Positions 33,488 to 42,036 of a DNA stretch of 64,000 nucleotides are shown here, piece after piece. Each line of letters starts with the position of its first letter. Within the stretch, counting starts at the first letter, position 1. The position numbers and the translations under genes were made by a program. The stretch lies in NCBI RefSeq assembly GCF_021026345.1, contig NZ_JAJNCZ010000002.1, forward strand, positions 558,001 through 622,000, in the 5' to 3' direction. This DNA is from Rhizobium sp. GN54. GTDB lineage: Bacteria; Pseudomonadota; Alphaproteobacteria; Rhizobiales; Rhizobiaceae. The notes beneath the pieces are model-generated. The model searched no databases. It was not told the origin of the DNA and saw nothing but the letters and a program-made list of their open reading frames with translations.

Positions 33488-34093
33488 CTACTTGTTTACG
33501 CTGCCGACGGCGACCGTCGCGCGGCCGTCCTCGAGCTTCACCCATCGGCCGGCATGGCGCTCGGACTGGCGCTTGAGGAAGCGATACTCGGTCTCCGACC
33601 AGAGCAGGACCTTATCGCGCATGTTGTCGAGGACCAGGTCGCCGCGGTCGGTGCGGACGGTGAGGACGGCATGGCCTTCGCCGTTCGGCTGCAGGACCAC
33701 GGTGATCAGCAGGTCGGAGGCGGAGAAGCCCGCCTCGATCAGGCGCTTGCGCTTCAGGAGAACGTAGTCCTCACAGTCGCCGGCGCTGCCGGGGTAGCTC
33801 CAGCGCTCCTCCACGCCGTAGATCTCCTGGTCGGTCATCGGTTCGACGGCGCTGTTGACGCTGTAGTTGATCTCGAGGATCTGCTTCCAGCTCTTCTCCG
33901 TCAGCACCATCGGACGGTCCGCCTCCATGGCGGTGCACTCGTCGGCGTGCTGTTTGCAGAACTCGTAGTGGCCGATCGGCTGGTTCGTCGGCCCCGCCAC
34001 CGACATGCTCGCCGGAGCAGCCAAGGCGGCGGCGCCGAAAGCGAAGGAAATCAGAACTGCGAGTGTCCCTGTCCAGGAAGTCTTCTTGATCAT
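33488..34093 (-). CDS. Bacterial transglutaminase-like cysteine peptidase (BTLCP, LapG-like)
   Basis: A 201-residue periplasmic protein: signal peptide to about residue 26 (LISFAFGAAALAA), then a BTLCP (formerly DUF920) domain with the catalytic triad Cys107 in SAGDCEDYVLLK, His141 in GEGHAVLTV and Asp156 in LVLDNM. LapG in pseudomonads, of this family, clips a surface adhesin under control of c-di-GMP. No LapD-type GGDEF/EAL receptor is in this window, but a tandem PilZ protein is the next gene upstream. The ATG at 34093 was chosen because it makes a proper signal peptide. Confidence 0.9.
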   Translation of the reverse strand: MIKKTSWTGTLAVLISFAFGAAALAAPASMSVAGPTNQPIGHYEFCKQHADECTAMEADRPMVLTEKSWKQILEINYSVNSAVEPMTDQEIYGVEERWSYPGSAGDCEDYVLLKRKRLIEAGFSASDLLITVVLQPNGEGHAVLTVRTDRGDLVLDNMRDKVLLWSETEYRFLKRQSERHAGRWVKLEDGRATVAVGSVNK

Positions 34094-34496
34094 TGCCGTG
34101 TCCCTGTGTTGAGGGAACAATGGCATCAATCTTTTTATTCCACGCGAAGTCTCGAAGTATAATTTAGGTCAATGTTTCGACGTATAAGAATAAAATCAGA
34201 AATACATTCGATTTATATTTGAAGAAAATTTAAGTAAAATTCTATCGATTTTCGGGGTCGCGGAAGGGCGTTCCGGACCGGGAAATTCCTGTCAGATCAT
34301 TGTATTTTATGGAGTTTTCAGCGAATTGGTGTTGCTGCGAGCGCCGGCGCGGCGCGGGTGGCCCCTGGGCGGCGCCACGGTCGGGTGGCCGATTCGGGGC
34401 GGTTCGCGGCGCTTCGATCGCTCTCGGTGTCGGCAAATCGAAATTGCGCCCGGCGACAAATTTCGCAGGACGACCTGGGAGAGGTGGGGTTTCGGA
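34094..34496. other. AT-rich intergenic region
   Basis: 403 bases without a credible gene. The part from about 34130 to 34330 is strikingly AT-rich for this genome (runs such as AATAAAATCAGAAATAC and TTAAGTAAAATTC), the remainder GC-rich. It lies upstream of the BTLCP gene and after the PilZ gene, and likely holds the BTLCP promoter; AT-rich DNA of this sort can also bind nucleoid proteins. Confidence 0.6.
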
Positions 34497-35108
34497 TCAG
34501 AGGAAGGCTGTCAGGGCTTCCTTCGACTGCACGCTCGAAAACTCGATCGCGACGCCTTCCTGGAAATGGCGGACGACCCGGCCGCGCATGTTACCGAGCC
34601 GGACCGGGGTGCCCACGGCCGGGCGGACCTCGATATCGATCGCAGCACCGGAAAGCGAGAGGTCGATGATGCGGCAGGGATAGTGGCGGCCGTCGTCGAG
34701 GGAGAGTTCGGTGCGGCCGTTCCGCGGCGTCAGGCGATCGTGCTGGCGGTCTTCAGGCAGGCCGAGTTCATGCTTGTTGGCGATCCAGGTGAGCTGGGCG
34801 GCGAGCTTCTCGCGCTTGCGTTCGGTCGCATTGACGAGGATGACGAAGCCGTCGTCGGTGCTCTTGCTGACGGTGCCCTCGATGCGGCCGAGGTGATCGA
34901 CATAGGCGATGATCCGCTCGCCGGCGCGCGGACGCGCATGGCAGGCGAAAAACACGTCGCCCGGCGACATGTCTATGACGGTGCATTCGTATTCGTCATG
35001 GTTGGGCAGCATGAGGCGGCCCGGGAGATTGACGGAAACGCGCTGGAAGCTCCGCTGGTCAGGCTGTGTTCGATGGGTCGCCGGCGACGTTTGCTGAAAC
35101 GAATACAT
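34497..35108 (-). CDS. Tandem PilZ-domain protein
   Basis: A 203-residue protein with two PilZ-type domains. The first (about residues 18-95) has QRVSVNLPGRLMLPNHDEY and VIDMSPGDVFF; the second (about 120-200) has DRLTPRNGRTELSLDDG followed by CRIIDLSLSGAAIDI. PilZ domains bind c-di-GMP through RxxxR and [D/N]xSxxG; the second clearly keeps DLSLSG, and an R-rich RLTPRNGR stretch, while the first has DMSPGD with the final Gly replaced by Asp. So the second domain may be the working receptor (inference). Acts in the cytoplasm. Confidence 0.9.
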   Translation of the reverse strand: MYSFQQTSPATHRTQPDQRSFQRVSVNLPGRLMLPNHDEYECTVIDMSPGDVFFACHARPRAGERIIAYVDHLGRIEGTVSKSTDDGFVILVNATERKREKLAAQLTWIANKHELGLPEDRQHDRLTPRNGRTELSLDDGRHYPCRIIDLSLSGAAIDIEVRPAVGTPVRLGNMRGRVVRHFQEGVAIEFSSVQSKEALTAFL

Positions 35109-35225
35109 GGGCGGACGGAGGCCTGATTAATCTCTCTTTCCAACTCCTAACCTTTCGAGGTTAACAGTCCGTTCCCGTGCCGTTGCAACTGTTGGGAATT
35201 GGAATGATTTAAGGTTGCAGACCTC

Positions 35226-35495
35226 ATACCAACCTGCGCTGATATTGACCGAATTGCGTGGGACCGCCTGCGGTCATCCGGAAAGGAGCATACCGCAGAG
35301 CGATGCCTGGGCATCGGTCGAGGATTGCGACGCCGCCGGTGGCCGACAGGCGGCCCACCCGGAGGGCCGGGCGCCTTTGGACTGCGGACGGCGTCGAAAA
35401 TCCTCGCCGGACCGACAGGTCCGACTGCGGTTTTCTCTTGGCCGCAGGCCAAAATCGCTCCGGTGCAATCGGTCAATATCAGTGCAGGTTGGTAT
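35226..35495. repeat. 270-bp inverted-repeat element with hairpin-bearing arms (MITE-like)
   Basis: The outer 27 bases (35226-35252, beginning ATACCAACCTGC and ending ATTGACCGA) reappear inverted at 35469-35495 with one mismatch. Similarity continues inward as imperfect inverted arms of about 115 bases (for example GAGGATT...CGACGCCG in both). Each arm has two hairpins at corresponding places: left GACCG-CCTG-CGGTC and CGATGC-CTGG-GCATCG; right (read inverted) TTGGCC-TGC-GGCCAA and GGACC-TGTC-GGTCC. No ORF inside. The right end reaches the stop codon of the PAS gene. Confidence 0.75.
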
Positions 35496-36139
35496 CAGCG
35501 GCCGCCGTCGAACACCTTGAGGTGGAGGACACGGCGGACGGCCTGGCCGAATTCGTGGCGCCGAACGGCGACGACGGTGGTTGCCGGAGCGGCGGGCGCG
35601 GACGGGGGCAGGGCGCCGGACAGGGCCGCTGTGTTCTCCCCGGATTCTTCGAGTGCCAGCGGAATGGCCTCCACCGTCTTCAGCAACAGGTGACGGAGCG
35701 GCATGTCGAGCGGCTGGACGGCGGTGAGGGGACAGAAGGCGCCGAAGACGCGGTCGGCGCGCGAGCCGTGCGAGGTCATCGGCAGCAGAGCGATCTCGAC
35801 AGGCGTTGCCTGGACCGAGCGCCCATAGGCGGCCGCGTGCAGGACGGCGGGCGTACGCTGGTTCATGATGTTGTGGCAGATCCTGAGGATGCGGGGACGC
35901 AGGTCGGCAGGAAACAGGCGCTCGAAGCCCGTGGTCCGCAGTTCGCGGCCGAACAGGGTGCAAAGGCGCGTGCCGGCGAGCCGGAACGACACACCGCCAC
36001 CTGCGAGCTGTTCCAGGATGAAAAGGTCGGGCAGAAAATGCTGAAGTGCCGCCGGTGCGATGTCGCGCCGGTTGGGGATGTCGCGGTTTCCTTTCACCGC
36101 CGACCAGTGTTGAAAGATCGCTGTCGTCGTCGCCTGCAT
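35495..36139 (-). CDS. PAS-domain (PAS_5 / PF07310-like) protein
   Basis: A 214-residue cytoplasmic protein. Residues 1-150 show the PAS_5 pattern: IFQHWSAVKGNRDIPNRRDI, ALQHFLPDLFILEQLAGGGV, FRLAGTRLCTLFGRELRTTG, then VEIALLPMTSHG. The family is widespread in alphaproteobacteria and of unknown signal. The C-terminal 60 residues are Ala/Pro-rich without an output domain. The stop codon coincides with the outer end of the inverted-repeat element, so the last residues or the stop may have been altered by its insertion. The ATG at 36139 is chosen over one 13 codons upstream. Confidence 0.85.
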   Translation of the reverse strand: MQATTTAIFQHWSAVKGNRDIPNRRDIAPAALQHFLPDLFILEQLAGGGVSFRLAGTRLCTLFGRELRTTGFERLFPADLRPRILRICHNIMNQRTPAVLHAAAYGRSVQATPVEIALLPMTSHGSRADRVFGAFCPLTAVQPLDMPLRHLLLKTVEAIPLALEESGENTAALSGALPPSAPAAPATTVVAVRRHEFGQAVRRVLHLKVFDGGR

Positions 36140-36427
36140 CGGTATTCCATTCCGTGCTGTGTCAAACCGGCACGTCATGTGCCGGCGTCCGCCGGTTCGG
36201 AATTACCAAGCGAAGATCGTGCCAGCCCGGGCATTAAGGTTAACCATTGGTTTCGATTGTGTGTTCCGTCCGGACATGGCACAGGATGGTCATCACTTCA
36301 TGAGGGGAAACCTTCAGCACACATTTCAGGGCCGGGGTTGGGGGCTCGGGGCCGTATGGCGAAAGCTGTACGGCCCTTATTTTATCTGTATAAGCGCTGG
36401 TCACCTGTTTTCTTATTGGCGGATTTT

Positions 36428-37180
36428 ATGAGTGATACCGACGACAGCGGGCTCGTGCTCGCCGAACAGGCCAGGAAACGGGAGCCGGCCTTCAACCTGC
36501 CGGGCAGCCTCGTCGCAGCGCTTGCCCTGCTGACATTCGTCCATGTCGTCCGGACCTACCTCCTCACGCCGCAGCAGGACGAGTGGGTGCTGCTGCAGTT
36601 CGCCTTCATATCAGCCCGCTACCTGCCGCAGTTCATGGCGGCGGATTGGGCCTGGCTGTGGACGCCGGTGACCTATTCCTTCCTTCACGGCAGCTGGGAG
36701 CACCTGATCTTCAACGGCTTCTGGATGGTGGCGTTCGGGGCGCCGGTGGTCCGCCGGATCGGCACCCGGCGTTTCCTCGCGTTCTGGTGCCTGTCGGCGG
36801 CCGCGTCGGTGGCGCTGCATTGCGCGTTTCACTGGGGCGAGGTGGTCGTGGTGATCGGCGCGTCCGGCGTCGTTTCCGGCCTGATGGGGGCCGCCGCCCG
36901 CTTCGTCTTCTCGCCAAGCGGGCGAATCAGCCGGCAGTTCGCCCATCTGAACCGGCGGCTGACGATCCGCGAGGCGTTCTCGAACCGCTCCGTCCTGGTC
37001 TTTTCGGCGATCTGGTTCCTGACCAATTTCGCCATCGGTTTCTTCCAGCTGTTCGGCGGCGGGGAGGGTGCGTCGATCGCCTGGGAAGCCCATATCGGCG
37101 GCTTCCTGTTCGGCTTCTTCTTCTTTCCCCTGTTCGATCCGCCGCTCCCCGAAGCGGACCCGGAGCGTCGGGCCGGTTAA
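36428..37180 (+). CDS. Rhomboid-family intramembrane serine protease
   Basis: A 250-residue protein with six or seven transmembrane helices. The catalytic Ser is in GASGVVSG (Ser146) and the His in EAHIGGFLFG (His222); oxyanion residues are in LHGSWEHLIFNGFW (His92, Asn96). A roughly 20-residue charged N-terminal head precedes helix 1. Substrates cannot be predicted. The ATG at 36428 follows a weak ribosome site; the 290 bases before it contain AT-rich stretches (TTATTTTATCTGTATAAG) that may be the promoter. Confidence 0.93.
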   Translation: MSDTDDSGLVLAEQARKREPAFNLPGSLVAALALLTFVHVVRTYLLTPQQDEWVLLQFAFISARYLPQFMAADWAWLWTPVTYSFLHGSWEHLIFNGFWMVAFGAPVVRRIGTRRFLAFWCLSAAASVALHCAFHWGEVVVVIGASGVVSGLMGAAARFVFSPSGRISRQFAHLNRRLTIREAFSNRSVLVFSAIWFLTNFAIGFFQLFGGGEGASIAWEAHIGGFLFGFFFFPLFDPPLPEADPERRAG

Positions 37181-37357
37181 GGCTAAGCGCGCTCCGGACT
37201 TGCATTCCACGGCCCCCTGGCGCACGATTGCCCTGTTCCGGCTGGCACATGCACGCCGGAACGCGGGTGGAAATGTCGATGACAGGTCCACCGGTTGGCA
37301 GGGTGTCCCTGTCCGGAACCCTGCCTCTCTGCGGCATGATGCACACGGGAGGAATGC

Positions 37358-37786
37358 ATGTATGTAAAGTCCATTCTTGACGAAAAGGGCCGAAACGTCG
37401 TCACCGCCGGTTCGCAGCTCACCGTTCGTCAGGCTGCTGTCTATCTTCATGACAATCACATCGGCGCGATCGTCATCGTCGACCGTACCGACCGGATCTC
37501 CGGCATCCTGACAGAGCGCGACATCGTCGCTGCGATCGCCAAGAGCGGGGCCGATTGTCTCGACAGACCGATCTCGTCCATCATGTGGGGCAATGTGCAT
37601 CGTTGCGGCGAAGCTGCCACGGTCGAAGAAGTGATGGAAATGATGAGCACGCTGCGCTCCCGCCATATCCCGGTCGAAAAGGACGGGCGCCTCGTCGGCA
37701 TCATCTCGATCGGCGATGTCGTGAAGGCGCATATCCGCTCGATCGAACGCGAGGCAGCCGAGATCAAGGCCTATATCGCCGGCTGA
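37358..37786 (+). CDS. Tandem CBS-domain protein
   Basis: A 142-residue protein made of two CBS motifs: the first with AVYLHDNHIGAIVIVDRTDRI and SGILTERDIV, the second with EEVMEMMSTLRSRHIPVEKDGR and LVGIISIGDVVK. Paired CBS domains bind adenine nucleotides (AMP, ATP, SAM) and regulate partners. No enzymatic domain is attached; the partner is unknown. GGGAGG lies six bases before the ATG. Single-gene unit, followed by the convergent patatin gene after 84 bases. Confidence 0.94.
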   Translation: MYVKSILDEKGRNVVTAGSQLTVRQAAVYLHDNHIGAIVIVDRTDRISGILTERDIVAAIAKSGADCLDRPISSIMWGNVHRCGEAATVEEVMEMMSTLRSRHIPVEKDGRLVGIISIGDVVKAHIRSIEREAAEIKAYIAG

Positions 37787-37870
37787 TCGAACACGCCTGC
37801 AAACTTCGCGACGGGGCGCCGGCGGCGCCTCGTCCCGAGGGCTTGGAACACTCCGAAAGCGAAGCAGGCG

Positions 37871-38833
37871 TCAGCGCGACAGCACTTCCTGCATGCGCTT
37901 GACTTCCGATATCTTGGATTTTGCCTCGAGGTAGCCCCGGTCTATCGCCTCTCCGGCGCGGTGGAATTCCGACAGGCCGATGTCGCTGAGACGGGGCAGC
38001 AGCGACAGGTCCGGCGGATCGCCGGCCAGGCGGGCGCGGGCGATCCGGTCCTGGATGATGTTGAACGCCTGCACCATGACGCCCGTCAATCCGAGCCGCG
38101 CCTCGCTGTTTTCCTGCCGCGGCGCACCGTCGAGGTCCTGGATGCTGGCGGTATGCTTGATCACCGCCGAGCGGCCGTAGAGATCGTAGTTGAGGTTGAC
38201 GGCGACGACGAGCGGTTCTTCGTGCGCACGGCAGACGGAGACGGGGACGGGGTTGACCAGCGCGCCGTCCACCAGCGTGCGGCCGTTGCACTTGATCGGC
38301 TCGAAGATGCCGGGCAGGGCATAGGACGCACGGATCGCCGTGATCAGCGAGCCGCGGGTGATCCAGACCTCATGGCCGCTGTTGATCTCGGTCGCGACGG
38401 CGACGAAGGGACGGTCGAGTTCCTCGATCGAATGGTTTTCGAGGTGCTCCTGCATGCGCTTGGTCAGCCGCATGCCGCCGAACAGGCCGCTGCCGCGGAT
38501 GGTGAAATCGAGCAGGCTGGCGATGCGGCGCATGGTCAGCGACCGGGCGAAGCTCTCGAGTTCGTCGAGCTTTCCGGCAAGATAGCAGCCGCCGACGAGG
38601 GCGCCGATCGAGGTGCCGGCGATCATGCTCACCTCGATCCCCTCTTCGTCGAAGGCCCGCAGGACGCCGATATGCGCCCAGCCGCGGGCCGCACCGCCGC
38701 CCAGAGCCAGCGCGATGCGCGAACGGGACTGCCGCCCTTCCGTTGCGGGAAGCTGCATATGATTCATGGAGGGACCATCCGGCACCGACGCATCTGCCGT
38801 CACCATACCCCGGTTTAGACTCCAGTTCAGCAT
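37871..38833 (-). CDS. Patatin-like phospholipase
   Basis: A 320-residue cytoplasmic or peripheral patatin hydrolase. The oxyanion motif is GGGAARG (45-51), the nucleophile GTSIG (Ser75), and the dyad Asp is in LVDGALVNP (Asp189). It resembles the NTE/RssA branch. The ATG at 38833 has GGAGG six bases upstream; a start at MNHMQLP (23 codons later) lacks one. It may act on phospholipids made by the pathway at 56.7-59.3 kb, but there is no direct link. It is downstream of hisI on the same strand, with a gap of 347 bases. Confidence 0.93.
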   Translation of the reverse strand: MLNWSLNRGMVTADASVPDGPSMNHMQLPATEGRQSRSRIALALGGGAARGWAHIGVLRAFDEEGIEVSMIAGTSIGALVGGCYLAGKLDELESFARSLTMRRIASLLDFTIRGSGLFGGMRLTKRMQEHLENHSIEELDRPFVAVATEINSGHEVWITRGSLITAIRASYALPGIFEPIKCNGRTLVDGALVNPVPVSVCRAHEEPLVVAVNLNYDLYGRSAVIKHTASIQDLDGAPRQENSEARLGLTGVMVQAFNIIQDRIARARLAGDPPDLSLLPRLSDIGLSEFHRAGEAIDRGYLEAKSKISEVKRMQEVLSR

Positions 38834-39180
38834 ATAAGGCCTCCGACGCGGAGAGAACTTCGCCCCCCTGCATTCAGTTCCGGCGCCGCGTCAAACTGTC
38901 CTGCACAATGAGCCGCGAGCCCCGTCGCGGCAGGGTCAAGAATAGCAGGCGAGCGAGGAGCGGTGAGCCCGTTCCTTTTGCTCTGGCTCATCAATTGGGC
39001 GTAGTCGGGGCAGGGCGGCGGCAATGCCCGCCTTGTCGCGTTTGCGTCCTGCGGTATCGGGGTGGTTGCTGGCGTGAGGATTGGCATGGCCGGTTCGTAC
39101 GCTGCGCCTTTGCTGCTGACGTCACTACAGGCCGATTTCCTTGCCAAATCGTAAATTTCGCACCGATACGGGACGCTGTC
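38834..39180. other. Intergenic region between patatin and hisI genes
   Basis: 347 bases. Several frames are open by chance but none has a ribosome site or a protein-like composition. I see no terminator with a T-run; some promoter for the patatin gene must lie here. Nothing else recognised. Confidence 0.55.
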
Positions 39181-39642
39181 CTACTCCGTCCCGCCCTTCC
39201 GATAGACCTCGGCTGGGTCGAACTGGATGCGGTCGTCGGCGATCGCGAGCCGTGCCTCGCCGCCGTCACGGCTGACGGTGCGGTAGAAGCAGGAGCGGCG
39301 GCCGGTGTGGCAGGTGGCGTCGTGGCCGGCGACCCTGACCTTGAGCCAGACTGCGTCCTGGTCGCAGTCGGTGCGCATCTCGATCACCGTCTGGAGGTTG
39401 CCGGAGGTTTCGCCCTTCTTCCACAGCGCCTGGCGCGAACGGCTCCAGTAGTGGGCGATGCCGGTCTCGACGGTGAGCGCCAGCGCCTGCGCATTCATGT
39501 GCGCGACCATCAGCAGTTCTCCGTCGCCGGCATCCGTCACCACGGCGGTGACGAGCCCGTGCTCGTCGAAGCGGGGCGTGAAGGCGCCGGCCGCTTCGAG
39601 TTCGCGCTTGTCTTTCGAAGGAGGGGGAAAGGCGATGGCCAT
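39181..39642 (-). CDS. hisI: Phosphoribosyl-AMP cyclohydrolase
   Basis: Third step of histidine biosynthesis: opens the purine ring of phosphoribosyl-AMP. The 153-residue protein has [16 protein letters not shown], the block [17 protein letters not shown], and metal ligands in [10 protein letters not shown] and [11 protein letters not shown]. It is a separate HisI without the HisE domain, as usual in alphaproteobacteria. It follows folE by 30 bases in the same direction, so the two are probably co-transcribed. Confidence 0.97.
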   Translation of the reverse strand: MAIAFPPPSKDKRELEAAGAFTPRFDEHGLVTAVVTDAGDGELLMVAHMNAQALALTVETGIAHYWSRSRQALWKKGETSGNLQTVIEMRTDCDQDAVWLKVRVAGHDATCHTGRRSCFYRTVSRDGGEARLAIADDRIQFDPAEVYRKGGTE

Positions 39643-39672
39643 CGTCGGCTCCGTCTGTCGGAGCCTACGGCG

Positions 39673-40290
39673 TCAGCCGCGGCCCCGGATCATGGTCATG
39701 AAGCGCGCCTGCTCAGCGGGCTCGGATTTGAACGTACCGGTAAAGGTGGTCGTCAGCGTTGTCGAGCCCTGCTTCTGGATGCCGCGCATCGCCATGCACA
39801 TATGCTCGGCCTCGATCATCACGGCGACGCCGCGCGGACGCAGCGTCTCGTCGATCGCGGTGGCGATCTGCGCCGTCATCGTCTCCTGCGTCTGCAGCCG
39901 GCGCCCGAAGATCTCGACGACGCGGGCGATCTTGGACAGGCCGAGCACGCGCCCGTTCGGCAGGTAGGCGACGTGGGCCCGGCCGATGATCGGCACCATG
40001 TGGTGCTCGCAGTGCGAATAGAAGGGGATGTCCTTGACGAGGACGATGTCGTCGTAGCCGGCGACCTCCTCGAAGGTGCGACCGAGAACGTCTTCGGGAT
40101 CCTGCGTGTAGCCGGAGAAGAGCTCCCTGTAGGCCTTGGCGACGCGGGCAGGCGTATCGAGCAGGCCCTCGCGCGAGGGGTCGTCACCGGCCCAGCGCAG
40201 GAGCACGCGGACGGCGTCTTCCGCTTCCTTCTGGGTCGGACGGCCGTCCTTGTCGTCGCCGACGGGAAAATTCTTGATGATGGCGTCCAT
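39673..40290 (-). CDS. folE: GTP cyclohydrolase I
   Basis: Converts GTP to dihydroneopterin triphosphate at the entry to tetrahydrofolate synthesis, thus supplying the cofactor used by GcvT. The 205-residue product has [21 protein letters not shown] (first part of the zinc site), [12 protein letters not shown], and [17 protein letters not shown], with zinc ligands Cys and His in CEHH and MCM. The start at 40290 gives the family length; a GGG lies ten bases upstream. It is divergent from the Fe-S scaffold homologue. Confidence 0.97.
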   Translation of the reverse strand: MDAIIKNFPVGDDKDGRPTQKEAEDAVRVLLRWAGDDPSREGLLDTPARVAKAYRELFSGYTQDPEDVLGRTFEEVAGYDDIVLVKDIPFYSHCEHHMVPIIGRAHVAYLPNGRVLGLSKIARVVEIFGRRLQTQETMTAQIATAIDETLRPRGVAVMIEAEHMCMAMRGIQKQGSTTLTTTFTGTFKSEPAEQARFMTMIRGRG

Positions 40291-40624
40291 GGTGCCACAC
40301 CCTTTCTGCAGGTTGACTTCCGTCAATGTCGGACTCGCCATTGGCCATTGCCTAACCCTGCAGGCTTGGGTTCCGTTGGCGGGCTCCGGGGCTTTCGGAT
40401 CGCGGCGTCTTTTCACGCCCGATCGTCCGGCACGGTTTCCCAAACAACAGGCAAACGTTTCTGTTGCAAAACGGTCGCCCCAACACGACATAGCATATAG
40501 TATCGCCCGATAGCTGTGGAAGAGGCCAGCGGCGACACGGAATGCTTTTTTCGCGGAAACGATGGAATATCGTGCCCGGATCCGTCAGAAATGCAGAAAC
40601 CCATGAAAACGTGGACAATTCCTT
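40291..40624. other. Divergent intergenic region folE / Fe-S scaffold homologue
   Basis: 334 bases presumably with both promoters. It contains the relatively AT-rich stretch CATAGCATATAGTATCG around 40490. No ORF or conserved RNA element recognised. Confidence 0.5.
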
Positions 40625-41068
40625 ATGGACGACATCTATAACAGCCGCATTCTCGAATTCGCCGGCAACATTCCGCGCATCGGCACGCTCGAGAATGCCG
40701 ACGCGGAGGCGAGCGCCCATTCCAGGCTCTGCGGCTCGCGGGTGAAGATCTGGCTGAAGATGGACGGCGACCGGGTGAGCGATTTCGCCCACGAGGTGAA
40801 GGCCTGCGCGCTCGGCCAGGCCTCGTCCTCGATCATGGCGCGCCACGTCGTCGGCGCCACGGCCACAGAGCTGCGCAAGGCCCGCGAGGACATGCTGGCC
40901 ATGCTGAAGGCGGACGGCGAGGGCCCGGAGGGCCGCTTCGAGGATATGCGTTTTCTCAGGCCGGTGCGCGACTACAAGGCCCGCCACGCCTCCACCATGC
41001 TGACCTTCGACGCCGTGGTCGACGCCATCGGCCAGATCGAGGCAATGAGGCTGGTGCGGGCGGGGTGA
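40625..41068 (+). CDS. NifU/IscU-like iron-sulfur scaffold homologue
   Basis: A 147-residue member of the IscU/SufU fold family. It keeps the first Cys in HSRLCGSRVKIW (Cys36) and the second in VKACALGQASSSIM (Cys61), but the region of the third reads KARHASTMLTFDAV with His where SufU/IscU has Cys. The Asp next to the first Cys (CGD) is also replaced (CGS). It may bind a cluster differently or be a zinc/regulatory form. Located between folE and yidD, an order I recall from other rhizobia. Confidence 0.85.
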   Translation: MDDIYNSRILEFAGNIPRIGTLENADAEASAHSRLCGSRVKIWLKMDGDRVSDFAHEVKACALGQASSSIMARHVVGATATELRKAREDMLAMLKADGEGPEGRFEDMRFLRPVRDYKARHASTMLTFDAVVDAIGQIEAMRLVRAG

Positions 41069-41144
41069 GGGCGTTCCATGCATCCTTCTCTGCGCCACGG
41101 AACTATAGGCATTTTCCCTTTCACGCGCCGCAACGTTAAGAGCT

Positions 41145-41304
41145 GCCCCTCATCCCGCTGCCGCGACCTTCTCCCCGCAGGCGGGGAGAAGGGACATGTG
41201 GCTCCGTCCGTTCACCCACGCCAAGGTCTTGAAGCAAGACGCGCGCCCTGCATTCCTTCTCCCCGCCTGCGGGGAGAAGGTGCCGGCAGGCGGATGAGGG
41301 GCGG
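41145..41304. repeat. RIME-like palindromic intergenic repeat, copy B
   Basis: About 160 bases with ends GCCCCTCATCC and GGATGAGGGGC. Inside, CCTTCTCCCCGCAGGCGGGGAG-type and CCTTCTCCCCGCCTGCGGGG-type hairpins face each other, separated by a spacer that copy A (1200-1308) does not have. The shared ends and hairpins make the two copies members of one family. Located between the Fe-S scaffold homologue and yidD. Confidence 0.78.
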
Positions 41305-41384
41305 TTCGCACCACGCGACATCCTGGACCGGCGCAGCGGGTCGCGGATGCGGCATGCCATGCACGGCGGCTGCGAGGCGCGCCT

Positions 41385-41771
41385 GTGTGTAGCGGCCCGG
41401 ACCACCACGATGCCGAACGCTGCCATGCCGGATCCAACCATGGCGCCGGCGATCAGGAGGGCGGCGCCCGGCGCCCGGCGGGTCGCAACTGGTCCGGCCC
41501 CTTCCGCAAGACCCCGGGCCGTCTGTTCGGCATGGCCTTCATCCGCCTCTACCAGCTGACGCTCTCCGGCTTCATCGGCAATTCCTGCCGGCACATGCCG
41601 ACCTGCTCGGAATACGGCTACGAGGCGATCGCCCGCCACGGCCTGTGGTCCGGCGGATGGATGGCGCTGTTTCGCGTCGCCCGCTGCGGGCCCGGTGGGA
41701 CGAGCGGGTTCGATCCGGTGCCGGAGCGGTTGGCGGCCCGATTTGCGTGGTGGGCGCCGTGGCGGCTGTAG
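41385..41771 (+). CDS. yidD: Membrane protein insertion efficiency factor YidD
   Basis: A small protein that assists YidC-dependent membrane insertion. The core FIRLYQLTLSGFIGNSCRHMPTCSEYG (quoted here in its characteristic part: SCRHMPTCSEYG) followed by EAIARHGLW and RVARCGPGGTSGFDPVP identifies it. In many bacteria it is between rnpA and yidC; here it is near thrS, as in other rhizobia. The GTG at 41385 gives an N-terminal extension rich in Cys, His and Gly (MCSGPDHHDAERCHAG) of about 48 residues before the core; a shorter start inside cannot be excluded. Confidence 0.9.
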   Translation: MCSGPDHHDAERCHAGSNHGAGDQEGGARRPAGRNWSGPFRKTPGRLFGMAFIRLYQLTLSGFIGNSCRHMPTCSEYGYEAIARHGLWSGGWMALFRVARCGPGGTSGFDPVPERLAARFAWWAPWRL

Positions 41772-42036
41772 CGGGTATCGGCGGCGGGGAACCCTGACGA
41801 GAAGCCGGCGTGTAAGGTGTCGCCCTGAGCGGGGAATGGTGCCCCAACGCCGTGTGCCAGAGAGCTACATCGAGCCTCGGTGGCATCCGCATCAGTCTAG
41901 GATGGCTGTTCGCAAGTTCCCCACCTCTTCCCATCCTCCCGTTTTCCCCCTATACCGCGCAACGCATGCGCCCGCTTTCCGGCGCTTTCCTCGCATACCA
42001 CCCGCATTCGTTGGCGGGACTGGATAGGAGAATTTC

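Noticed and set aside
38834-39180. Hypothetical ORF of about 106 codons on the minus strand.
   Set aside because: No ribosome site, protein composition unlike real genes, and other frames over the stretch are equally open.
41772-42036. T-box or other leader before thrS.
   Set aside because: No T-box sequence and no terminator/antiterminator pair; T-boxes are not typical of alphaproteobacteria.
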